A stretch of DNA of 64,000 nt from Parapedobacter sp035556095 (GTDB lineage Bacteria > Bacteroidota > Bacteroidia > Sphingobacteriales > Sphingobacteriaceae), in NCBI RefSeq assembly GCF_035556095.1, contig NZ_DATMFT010000024.1, positions 40,083-104,082 of the forward strand, read 5' to 3'. Below the pieces are notes generated by a model that did no database searches, was not told the origin of the DNA, and worked only from the letters and a program-made list of their open reading frames with translations. The stretch's first letter is position 1, and every line of letters begins with the position of its first letter. Below, one piece after another: positions 31,764-39,774 of the stretch. Both the position numbers and the translations under genes were made by a program.

Positions 31764-33112
31764 TGGCAAAAAACAACGGGGTTGAGTTTGTAACGGATGA
31801 TTTGGCGCTGATAGCTGGCGGGGAGATACTGGTGGAAATGGGTACGCCGGTCAATCTCGATCCGTTGAAAAAGCAACCGGTGAGCCCGAAGAAAAAACAG
31901 CAATCGAGCGAAGAGATAGCGCGTTGGGGAGAGGATAACGATTTCCCGCAGTTGATTATCGAAGCGAATGAGCGTAGCACGGAACTACCTTCATTGCTGG
32001 ACTGGATGGCGCGGGCACTTCAGGGACGCGAGGTACTTCCGTTCATCAAGAAGTGGAATCCGGAAACGCGCAAGCTGGAGTATGAGTACGTGGAAGATGA
32101 GGAGATCACCAACTTTTTAAGCGATATCGCATTTAAGCGCTATATGCGCGAGGCCCCCACAGATTTCTTTTGGTTTTGGAACGTTTTCCCGGAGCTGATT
32201 AAAGCGAAAGGCGGCGATAAGATTGCTTACCTGGGCACGCAGGATGCGAGCTTTTGCCGGTGGGGGAAGCAAAACAACAAGGGGATCGTAGATAAGTGCT
32301 ACATCAATGCGAACTGGCCGGATGCGAGGCCGGATGATAAGGAAACGGTAAAACTGCCGGTTATTGATCCCTACAGTAATGAGCGTATTGATTTGGTTAG
32401 GAAGAGCCAGGCGACTACGTTTATTTACCCAGTGTCGTATCCATCGCCGGGCAAGGTGTATTATCAGCTGGCAAAGTGGAACGGCTATTTGGTGAGCGGA
32501 TGGGAGAGCGTGGCCCGTAAAATTCCTAAATCAAAAGAAAACCAAATGAAGCGCGTGTTTTCAGCGCTGTACAAACTATCAATCCCGATTGCTTATTGGC
32601 CAGCTACTTACAAGGATTGGGATAAACTATCACCTCAGGAGCAAAAGGAGAAAAAGCAAGAAAAGCTGGCGCACATTAACAAGACGTTGACGGGTGAGGA
32701 AAATGCCGGTAAAACAATCTTGACGGAATTTGGGAAGGATCGGGCGGGCAATGATTTGCCGGAATGGAAGATTGAGAAAATTGAGCGGCATGAGTTATCA
32801 GGGGAACACTTGGAAGATAGCCGCGAGGCCAGTGAGCATCTGATGCGCGCGCTGGGGGTTGACCCGACGTTGGTGGGCGATGGTCCCGGTAAGAAGATGG
32901 GCGGCGGTAGTGGCTCTGATAAGCGTGTGGCTTTCAATATCTACGTCGCTTTACAGCAACCATACCGTGATGTGATACTGGAGCCGCTGGATTTCATTGC
33001 GGAGTATAACGGCTGGAAGGCAAAACACCCCGGGCTGTGCTTTCGGATGGTGGAGATTGAGCTGGAAACGCTGGATAAATCTCATAAGACGGCTAAAGAA
33101 ACAACTAACTGA
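31763..33112 (+). CDS. putative portal protein
   Basis: This 449-aa protein has size, composition and position fitting a phage portal. An N-terminal acidic stem region (RWGEDNDFPQLIIEANERSTELPSLLDW) is followed by mixed alpha/beta wing sequences. A late block LGVDPTLVGDGPGKKMGGGSGSDKR lies next to a helix that could be the stem. Portals form the dodecameric DNA channel at the capsid vertex. No absolute motif exists for this family, so the assignment is from overall pattern and order. Confidence 0.72.
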   Translation: MAKNNGVEFVTDDLALIAGGEILVEMGTPVNLDPLKKQPVSPKKKQQSSEEIARWGEDNDFPQLIIEANERSTELPSLLDWMARALQGREVLPFIKKWNPETRKLEYEYVEDEEITNFLSDIAFKRYMREAPTDFFWFWNVFPELIKAKGGDKIAYLGTQDASFCRWGKQNNKGIVDKCYINANWPDARPDDKETVKLPVIDPYSNERIDLVRKSQATTFIYPVSYPSPGKVYYQLAKWNGYLVSGWESVARKIPKSKENQMKRVFSALYKLSIPIAYWPATYKDWDKLSPQEQKEKKQEKLAHINKTLTGEENAGKTILTEFGKDRAGNDLPEWKIEKIERHELSGEHLEDSREASEHLMRALGVDPTLVGDGPGKKMGGGSGSDKRVAFNIYVALQQPYRDVILEPLDFIAEYNGWKAKHPGLCFRMVEIELETLDKSHKTAKETTN

Positions 33113-33113
33113 T

Positions 33114-33569
33114 ATGAACACAACTAAATGGGATGTCGCTACTGAGCTGGACAAGCTCAAGATGATGGATCAGCGCCGGTCAGGGTCGACCGTGCTGCTT
33201 TTTTTATCCGACGCGGCGCAAGTTGAAGAGCTGGGGCGGATAATTGCCCAAGCGGGGAACTTAGCGAATGTAAAAGTGGTGCACATCGCGGAGTTGAATG
33301 GCCGCAAGCCCACGCACATAGCTGTAGATGAAGTTGACCACTTATCTTTTGAAGTGGATTCATCTTTGGCGTCTGTGTTAGACAAGATGTGCGAACGCTC
33401 CCCCGAAGATTTTCGGAGAGAATATTTAGGCGAGTTCCTTCCTGGCGGTGAACCTATCGCAGATCGACTGAAGGATGTTCCGATGGCTAAAAGTGAGTTT
33501 GTCGTGGCTTCGGAAAGTCGCGGCAAATGGAAGGGGCGCCGGGCGATTGAAAGGGGGTGGCGGCGATGA
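33114..33569 (+). CDS. hypothetical phage connector-region protein
   Basis: This 151-aa protein follows the portal gene by one base. It is hydrophilic with no known domain and has a basic C-terminus (SRGKWKGRRAIERGWRR). A head-tail joining role is possible from position. Confidence 0.6.
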   Translation: MNTTKWDVATELDKLKMMDQRRSGSTVLLFLSDAAQVEELGRIIAQAGNLANVKVVHIAELNGRKPTHIAVDEVDHLSFEVDSSLASVLDKMCERSPEDFRREYLGEFLPGGEPIADRLKDVPMAKSEFVVASESRGKWKGRRAIERGWRR

Positions 33570-34534
33570 TTTGGGTAACGACGGATGAGCAGCTGAAGGC
33601 GGCCGTTAGCGCGGTTACTGTTGATTTGAGTATCGATAGTTTGGGCTCGTTTCTGCTGGAGGTGGAGAGCGATTTTATACTGCTGATCGGGAAGTTGGCA
33701 AAGGATGAGCTGGTGGCGCTCCCTGATCATATTGCTACGGTGTATATACGGGCGGCGGCGGTAAACTTGGCGCTGGCGGCGTATGCTAGTAGCGGGGCGA
33801 TGCTGATATCTGATGCGGGGATGCATGTGACGAAGAGCGACCGTAACCTCCCCGCGAGTGATAAGAAGATCGTGGCGTTTAAAAGGGATCGGCACAAGGT
33901 GGGCTGGGGCTATTTTGAAAAGTGCGTGGCACAAATGGAAGCTGATGCGGTGGCTTTCCCGGGATGGAAGGCGAGCGAAGAGCGGGCGCGGTACATGGCG
34001 CTTTTCGTGGATTACTCGTTTGAGTTCGCGCTGTATAGCAAGGTGAATGTTTCGCCTGATCTGTATCAGCGGCTGCGGCCGGAAATCCGCAAAACGGAGA
34101 TTGATGTGCTGGCGCCGGTACTGGGTAGTGCGGTGTGGACGGAATTAAAGTCGCGCAAGAATGGCGACGGCGGTGACTTGGATGGCAAGTGGCAGGAACT
34201 GTTGGAGCAGGTGCTGCGGGCGCTGGGGCCGCTGGCGCTGGCGGATGCGCTTCCTTACCAAATGGTGGAAGTGGGCAAAGATGGTGTTTTCCAGCTGAGC
34301 GAGGCGGCGCTGAGTAGCACCAGCGATAACATCGAGGCGCGTAGCGTGGTGCAGCCCCGGGTGATGGCGGGGCTGTTGACGCGGCTAGTCTCGGAAGGCG
34401 AGGCGGAACTGGAACGGCTGCGCAAGTTCCTTAACGCGAACCGGGCGACGTTTGAGGGTGCGCCGGATCATGAGGTAGCGCCGATGGCAAAGATTAACGA
34501 GGGGTTGGATGATTCTAATGTGTACTTTTTATGA
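33566..34534 (+). CDS. DUF6712-like phage structural protein
   Basis: This 322-aa protein has an alpha-helical pattern with EIDVLAPVLGSAVWTEL and LPYQMVEVGKDGVFQLSEAALS. It resembles the DUF6712 family of Bacteroidota phage structural proteins. The start at 33566 overlaps the preceding stop (ATGA). An in-frame GTG at 33557 is possible. The function in the virion is unknown; it may be a head-tail connector. Confidence 0.6.
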   Translation: MIWVTTDEQLKAAVSAVTVDLSIDSLGSFLLEVESDFILLIGKLAKDELVALPDHIATVYIRAAAVNLALAAYASSGAMLISDAGMHVTKSDRNLPASDKKIVAFKRDRHKVGWGYFEKCVAQMEADAVAFPGWKASEERARYMALFVDYSFEFALYSKVNVSPDLYQRLRPEIRKTEIDVLAPVLGSAVWTELKSRKNGDGGDLDGKWQELLEQVLRALGPLALADALPYQMVEVGKDGVFQLSEAALSSTSDNIEARSVVQPRVMAGLLTRLVSEGEAELERLRKFLNANRATFEGAPDHEVAPMAKINEGLDDSNVYFL

Positions 34535-35202
34535 GACCGGATATTTTTTGGGATCATCTACGACTAAACCTATTCAATGGCCGGATACTGCAAGCCCAAA
34601 AAGTTGGGATTGATCGTATAATAGACCGCTATTATGTGGAGCGGTTACCCAGCGGCGGTTTTTCGCAATTGGCGTACTTGCTGGCAACTTCATATCACGA
34701 GACGAATAAGGCGATGCAGCCGAATTATGAAAACCTGAACTATACGAGTGCGATGCGGATTAGGGAGGTGTGGCCGAGCCGTTTCCCGACGCTGGCTAGC
34801 GCGGCGCCGTACGTGCGCAACCCGCGCGGACTTGCAAACTTTGTGTATAACGGAAGGCTCGGAAATCGACCGGGCACGGATGACGGGTGGAACTACCGTG
34901 GCCGTGGTGATGTGCATATCACGGGGCGCAACAACTACGTGTTTGCAAGTGAAAAAACGGGTGTGGACTTACTGGCTGATCCTGATTTGGCGTTGGATGA
35001 GTTGGTATCGAGCAAAATTTTGGTTGTGGGTTGCTTGGAAGGATGGTTTACACGGGGCATGCACCGTCTATCGGATTATGTGGCGGGTGGCTTACGGGAC
35101 TTCGTGAATGCGAGGCAGGTAGTGAATGGACTTGACCAAGCGCGTTTGATAGCGGCGATTGCTGATGTTTTTGAAAGTGCGGCCTTGCGAACGGTTGCGT
35201 GA
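34531..35202 (+). CDS. endolysin, glycoside hydrolase family 19-like
   Basis: This 223-aa muralytic enzyme has GH19/chitinase-like features: LAYLLATSYHETN (catalytic Glu near residue 57), the second conserved region WNYRGRGDVHITGRNNY (about 121-137), and a helical C-terminus. No signal peptide is present, so release depends on a holin. It overlaps its upstream neighbour by four bases and starts the lysis cassette. Confidence 0.85.
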   Translation: MRPDIFWDHLRLNLFNGRILQAQKVGIDRIIDRYYVERLPSGGFSQLAYLLATSYHETNKAMQPNYENLNYTSAMRIREVWPSRFPTLASAAPYVRNPRGLANFVYNGRLGNRPGTDDGWNYRGRGDVHITGRNNYVFASEKTGVDLLADPDLALDELVSSKILVVGCLEGWFTRGMHRLSDYVAGGLRDFVNARQVVNGLDQARLIAAIADVFESAALRTVA

Positions 35203-35206
35203 TATC

Positions 35207-35566
35207 ATGCTTATGGATGAAAAGAAAGTGAATTGGTTGGTAAAGAATTTTTCGGAGCTGGTTGGGCTCTTTGATACGAAAACGCGGGCTTCGATAATGG
35301 TGCTGTTGTTTGCGCTTATTGGCTTTTTGGGTTACGATCTGAGGCGGGTGTATAACGTGCGGGCGGTGGATAGTGAGGCGCGGTTGAAGCGATCAGAGGA
35401 TTTTATATACAACCAGGTGCTGCGGCGGCTGGAGCCCGAAATATCGCAGATGCGTGAGAATACGGATAGTGCGCGGGCGAAGGTGGACACGATGGCGCAG
35501 AAAACGGCCCCGTTGCTGGAAAAGCTTTCGGAAGCGGTTGAGGATTTAAATAAGAAAAGGAGGTAG
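35207..35566 (+). CDS. holin-like membrane protein with C-terminal coiled coil
   Basis: This protein of about 119 aa has one strong transmembrane segment (TRASIMVLLFALIGFLGYDL, about residues 27-46). A long helical, coiled-coil-prone tail follows (ARLKRSEDFIYNQVLRRLEPEISQMRENTDSARAKVDTMAQ). Placed directly after the endolysin it is a holin or antiholin candidate. The ATG two codons further in is an alternative start. Confidence 0.6.
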   Translation: MLMDEKKVNWLVKNFSELVGLFDTKTRASIMVLLFALIGFLGYDLRRVYNVRAVDSEARLKRSEDFIYNQVLRRLEPEISQMRENTDSARAKVDTMAQKTAPLLEKLSEAVEDLNKKRR

Positions 35567-35570
35567 CAAT

Positions 35571-35750
35571 ATGAAACGGCTATTATTTGTTGCAGTAGTG
35601 CTGCTGTTATTGGGTAGTACTTCAAACCGGGTGCGCGAGCGGCGTACGATCGGTGTTGCGGCGCGTGAGCTGGGAATCAGTGTGGACTCGTTGGAGCGGA
35701 AGGTGATGGAACTTGAGGCGCTTACGAGCCAGCTTGCGGAGGTGGAATGA
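35571..35750 (+). CDS. small membrane/secreted lysis-cassette protein (59 aa)
   Basis: This short gene has a strong ribosome-binding site (AAAAGGAGG). Its product has an N-terminal hydrophobic segment (LLFVAVVLLLLGS) and then a charged helical domain (ARELGISVDSLERKVMELEALTSQLAEVE). It overlaps the lipoprotein gene (ATGA). It could be a second holin, an antiholin or a spanin partner. Confidence 0.6.
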   Translation: MKRLLFVAVVLLLLGSTSNRVRERRTIGVAARELGISVDSLERKVMELEALTSQLAEVE

Positions 35751-36295
35751 GGTGGCGCGGGGCAAAGATGCCGGTGGCATGGCACGTGTGGGAATGGGTA
35801 TTGATTTTCGCGATATCGGGTTGCGGGGTATTTAGGGATTCGACGCGCGATAGGCGGCTGGATAAGGTGGATGCTTCGGTGTTGCTTGATGTGGCGCGGG
35901 TGGATACGAGCAAACGGCTAGTGCTGGAGCGATGGAATGTGCAGCAACGGATGCCTGGGCAATCGTATTCGTTTGGTGGCAATTTCGTAGACGGCTGGCT
36001 ACGGGTGGTCAATCCGTTGTTTGAGCTGCAGATGGGGCTGGATAGCTTGGGTAATGTGCTGAGCGGTGCGCTTGTATTACCGCCTTCGGATGTGTCGGGA
36101 TCGGGCGAACGGCTGACGCTGGAGCAAGCGGGGAAATCGGAACGGGATAACTCGCAGTTGGAAGTTAACGAAAAGCACAAGGCGGATGAGCGCACGGGTA
36201 CGGCATCGTGGAAAGGGGTTTGGGTGTGGCTGGGGGGCATTGCGCTGGTGCTGGTGTTTTTATATGTGCTGGTGCGATATTATTTGAGGCGATGA
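35747..36295 (+). CDS. probable unimolecular spanin (lipoprotein with C-terminal TM)
   Basis: This 182-aa protein has an N-terminal signal ending in a lipobox-like AISGC (Cys at residue 26), which would anchor it in the outer membrane. The mature domain has about 130 hydrophilic residues, and the C-terminal transmembrane helix (GVWVWLGGIALVLVFLYVLV, about 157-176) has a basic end. One chain linking outer and inner membranes is exactly the u-spanin design known from phage T1 gp11. Position after endolysin and holin-like genes supports a role in the last lysis step. Confidence 0.6.
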   Translation: MRWRGAKMPVAWHVWEWVLIFAISGCGVFRDSTRDRRLDKVDASVLLDVARVDTSKRLVLERWNVQQRMPGQSYSFGGNFVDGWLRVVNPLFELQMGLDSLGNVLSGALVLPPSDVSGSGERLTLEQAGKSERDNSQLEVNEKHKADERTGTASWKGVWVWLGGIALVLVFLYVLVRYYLRR

Positions 36296-37095
36296 ACACG
36301 ATACATATTGAACGTAGGGGTAAGCGGAGGTATTACCGTGCGCCATCGGAATGGAATGAGCTGACGCGGCGGCAGATTTTTGCCTGGTGCGGCATTGTGC
36401 GGCAAGCGATATCGGTAGAGGATGCGCTGGCGGCTGCGGTGCTGCTGTTTTATAAAATTCCGCTGGATCTGCTTAGCTGGCTTTCCCCGGGCCAGCGGTT
36501 TAAGCTGGCGGAAAGCTTGGGTTTTCTTGATGGTGAGAATAGGCTGACCACGAATGTGATCGGCCGCGTGCGGTTATTGGGCCGGGCGTACCACGGTCCG
36601 GTGGGCAGGCTGGCCAACGTGAGCATTGGGGAGTTTAGGCGCACGGAGATTTATTACCAGCACTGGCTGCGTTCGCGGGACCCGCAATTATTGCGGTTGC
36701 TGGCGGCGACGCTTTTCCGGCCGAAAGGTAAAGGTGGAGCGGATGATGTGCGCGAGCGGATGGTGGAGCGGCGTATTAACCGCAGGGCGCGGCTTTTCCG
36801 GCTGTTGCATCCGAACTGGTTGCATGCGATTCTGCTTTATTACGAGGGTTGCCGGGCTGCGGTACGGAAGCTTTATCCAAGGGTATTCGTGAAGGCAACC
36901 GGCGGGGACCAAACGGACGGTAGGCCACAACCGTGGAAGCTGGTGGATTTGGATACGCATATTTTGGCTTTTAGCGGTGATAAGCTGGGGACGTATGCGG
37001 AGACGAATGAGGTGAATATGCACGTATTTTTTAAACATATGACGCAACGGCTGGAGGAGTACGATGCGCGCCAGCGGAAAGGGGGAACGGTATGA
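36292..37095 (+). CDS. hypothetical phage tail-region protein
   Basis: This basic 267-aa protein (for example ERMVERRINRRARLFRLLHPNW) is helical with no recognised domain. The ATG at 36292 overlaps the spanin stop (ATGA); longer frames run into that gene. It might be a tail assembly protein. Confidence 0.6.
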   Translation: MNTIHIERRGKRRYYRAPSEWNELTRRQIFAWCGIVRQAISVEDALAAAVLLFYKIPLDLLSWLSPGQRFKLAESLGFLDGENRLTTNVIGRVRLLGRAYHGPVGRLANVSIGEFRRTEIYYQHWLRSRDPQLLRLLAATLFRPKGKGGADDVRERMVERRINRRARLFRLLHPNWLHAILLYYEGCRAAVRKLYPRVFVKATGGDQTDGRPQPWKLVDLDTHILAFSGDKLGTYAETNEVNMHVFFKHMTQRLEEYDARQRKGGTV

Positions 37096-37574
37096 CGATA
37101 GCTGATTTTTTTGATTTCCTGGAAGCGAAGGCGGTGCAGCACGCGGATATACCGCACGACCCAGCCAATAAGAAGGTGGCATTTTACGGGTTGGATGATC
37201 CGTATGATTTGGAAGAGTTTGACCAGGCGCTGCGGAACTTTGCGGCTTTCCCGGCGATGCTGGCGGAGCTGAACGAGGGTGAGCTGGATGACAACGATTC
37301 GGCGAACTACACGGACACGATGATGGGCGGCTTTATGATCGTGGATAAGCGGCGCGGTAAGGAACCGACGCGGGACGTGCGCCACCGGTGCCGGGAAATA
37401 GGCAAGGCCATCATTACGCAGATACGAAAGGATTCGCGGGCGGGTGTGGTGAAGCCGGGGGAGATTGTACACATGCGGATCAACAATGTTTCTTACACGC
37501 CGGTGGGCCCATTGGCGTCGCAGTACTACGGTTACCTGTTTACTTTCCGGTTTATATGTCCTTTCTCTTTTTAG
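37092..37574 (+). CDS. hypothetical phage tail-region protein
   Basis: This 160-aa acidic N-terminal protein has a mixed alpha/beta end (EIVHMRINNVSYTPVGPLASQYYGYLFTFRF) resembling small tail-completion proteins of Bacteroidota phages. The C-terminal codons overlap promoter site 5. No family is assigned. Confidence 0.6.
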   Translation: MTIADFFDFLEAKAVQHADIPHDPANKKVAFYGLDDPYDLEEFDQALRNFAAFPAMLAELNEGELDDNDSANYTDTMMGGFMIVDKRRGKEPTRDVRHRCREIGKAIITQIRKDSRAGVVKPGEIVHMRINNVSYTPVGPLASQYYGYLFTFRFICPFSF

Positions 37575-37596
37575 TGTATAGGGGGATTTTTGGGCT
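37556..37596 (+). promoter_or_regulatory. phage structural-gene promoter, site 5
   Basis: ATGTCCTTTC (37556-37565), 22 nt, TTTTGG and three bases precede the ATG at 37597, exactly 41 nt. It lies partly inside the preceding gene. Confidence 0.72.
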
Positions 37597-39774
37597 ATGG
37601 CGATAACCCTTACACGTGAGCCCGGGGCGGCGGTTTTCAGCCGTAATCCGGTTGTTTTCGGCTTCCATACGGATAGGCGCTATGCGAACGAGGGTAGGCC
37701 GTTTGTAGGGCATTTGGTGTTTTCCAGTCCGCGAACGGATGGTGTGGTGATGAGGTTGGAGTATGGGGGGACAACGCTTTTTTTTGTTTTTGTGGATGTC
37801 ATTGATGGCAGCGGCTTGCGGTTACCTGCATGGGATGGCGTTGAGACGATGGCGGAATGGCGTGATAAAGTGTTGGCGGCGTTGAGCCGCAATTATTACT
37901 TGAACCGGGATTTTGAGCTTACGGCCGTTTCTGATAATACAATAGCGCTTAGTGCGCGGGTAAATAGTGATGCGTATGATGTGACGCTGTTAGATGGCGT
38001 AGGAATAACAATGGGTTGGCAGCAGAGCGGCGTGCCTGCCTTGTTTACGGCCAACTTGAAGGTGCTGGCGGAGCTGTATGTGATGGGCTTGGACGGCGGG
38101 TATGAGCTGTTTGTGCAGGCGGTATTGGAGCCGGACGATAACGGGCACGTGGTGTGGGATGTTTCGGAAGCGCTAACAACGGCACTGCTGGCGGATGGAC
38201 ATGATCGGCCTAACCTTTCTTTGCCGGTGTTTGAGACCAGCGGCCGCACCGTCCGTCGCTTTTTTGTGCGGTACGCCGAGATGCTGGGGCAACCGCAACG
38301 GGTGGGCATAATAACGGACACGGCTGTGAAGTGGGGTGTATATGGCGGCTTCAGCAAGGGGATGCTGGCAGAGCGCTCTTTTCCGGGTTGGTTTGTATCT
38401 GCCGGAAAATTGAAGTGGATGGACCAAAGCGGCGGCTACCGCGTGGTGAAACCCGACCAGCCCGACTACTTGTATGCGGTGAATTTTTCGGGCGGGCAGC
38501 TTGTGGATTTGGACGTGCGGGTGAAGGTGCTTTTTTCTGACAATACGGACGTGACCTATACGGCCGATACGTTTGCCGCGGTACCGGAATTTATGCGGGT
38601 GATGATACCCGCGGGCATGAAGCAGCTGGGGGTGCACTTGCAGGATGCTGAAAAGGTGCCCGCGACTTATGAGGTGTGGCTGGAAGACGCTGGGGGTGTG
38701 CGCACGGAGGTGATGCGGTTTACCATCAACTACCGGTATGAGCCCTACACACGATTCTTTGTGTATGAAAACAGTTTCGGGGGGTATGAAGGGGTGTATG
38801 TATATGGCCGAAAAAGCAAGGGCTATGAGGTGGTGCAGCAGCGGGCTACGCTGACGCGGATGGCTGATTTTGTGTTGACAGATGGCGATAGCATTGATTT
38901 TGATGTGCGGCTGACGGATAGTGAAGAGGTGAACACGGGCTACATGACCAGGCGGCAGCTGCGGGGCTTCAGGGATTTCTTTTTGAGTACGGAAAAGTTT
39001 GCGTACAAAAATGGACGCTTCTACCCTATTACGCTGGTGAGCAAAAACATCAATGAGTTTCAAGATGGCAACAACCTGTTTGCCCTGGCTTTTGAGGTGG
39101 GTAGCCGGTACAGTGAAGAGCTTTTTACGGCGGATGAGGAAACCGATGAGTATGCTTACACGCCTGATCTGAGCGGGTATATCCCTCCCCCACCCTCTGA
39201 TCCGGAAAATTTTGATGATAGGTATTATCTGAAAACGGAAACCTACAATCGCGCGGAGATTGATGCTAAGGTAGCGGCGGTACAGAATGCGCTCGTTGCC
39301 TATGCGGCGGCGACGAACGCGGATTTGGCGGCTAAGCAGATTGCGATTAATGGTAAAGCGCCACTTAACCATACGCACGACCAGTACGTGACTGAAGGAT
39401 TTGTGTATGAGCAGCTGGATACCACGTGGACTTTTCGAGGCGACTGGGTACTGCCGGAACCTGATGAAGAAGATAGCGAGGTATACAGCGCGGGAATTTT
39501 CGTGGTGCATAATGGTGTGCTTTGGAAAAGTACGGCGGAGGATAACGTAAGTGAGCCGGGCGAGGCTGGTGCAGATTGGGAGCGTGTGCTGGATGGAGCG
39601 GTGTACAGGCGGGATGATACCTTGGGGTATGGGGCCGTATTCACCGAATTGTCAGCAGCTTTTGCTAATGCCCGGATAGGTGATGTACTGTATAGTGAGA
39701 GCAGCTATCAGCGCTGGGAGAAAGTGGCGGCGGATGAATGGATGCAAAGTGGTTTTGATAAAATAGTAAGATGA
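37597..39774 (+). CDS. large tail/baseplate protein with fibre-like C-terminus
   Basis: This 725-aa protein has an N-terminal part of about 530 residues that is beta-rich without a known motif. After a proline linker (YIPPPPSDPENFDDRYYLK), the C-terminal part is fibre-like. It has a short coiled coil, the NHTHDQY metal-binding motif typical of tail fibres, and an Ig/CBM5/12-like segment (YSAGIFVVHNGVLWKSTAEDN...W). It is probably a distal tail or baseplate component joined to the fibre encoded next, which overlaps by four bases. Confidence 0.7.
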   Translation: MAITLTREPGAAVFSRNPVVFGFHTDRRYANEGRPFVGHLVFSSPRTDGVVMRLEYGGTTLFFVFVDVIDGSGLRLPAWDGVETMAEWRDKVLAALSRNYYLNRDFELTAVSDNTIALSARVNSDAYDVTLLDGVGITMGWQQSGVPALFTANLKVLAELYVMGLDGGYELFVQAVLEPDDNGHVVWDVSEALTTALLADGHDRPNLSLPVFETSGRTVRRFFVRYAEMLGQPQRVGIITDTAVKWGVYGGFSKGMLAERSFPGWFVSAGKLKWMDQSGGYRVVKPDQPDYLYAVNFSGGQLVDLDVRVKVLFSDNTDVTYTADTFAAVPEFMRVMIPAGMKQLGVHLQDAEKVPATYEVWLEDAGGVRTEVMRFTINYRYEPYTRFFVYENSFGGYEGVYVYGRKSKGYEVVQQRATLTRMADFVLTDGDSIDFDVRLTDSEEVNTGYMTRRQLRGFRDFFLSTEKFAYKNGRFYPITLVSKNINEFQDGNNLFALAFEVGSRYSEELFTADEETDEYAYTPDLSGYIPPPPSDPENFDDRYYLKTETYNRAEIDAKVAAVQNALVAYAAATNADLAAKQIAINGKAPLNHTHDQYVTEGFVYEQLDTTWTFRGDWVLPEPDEEDSEVYSAGIFVVHNGVLWKSTAEDNVSEPGEAGADWERVLDGAVYRRDDTLGYGAVFTELSAAFANARIGDVLYSESSYQRWEKVAADEWMQSGFDKIVR

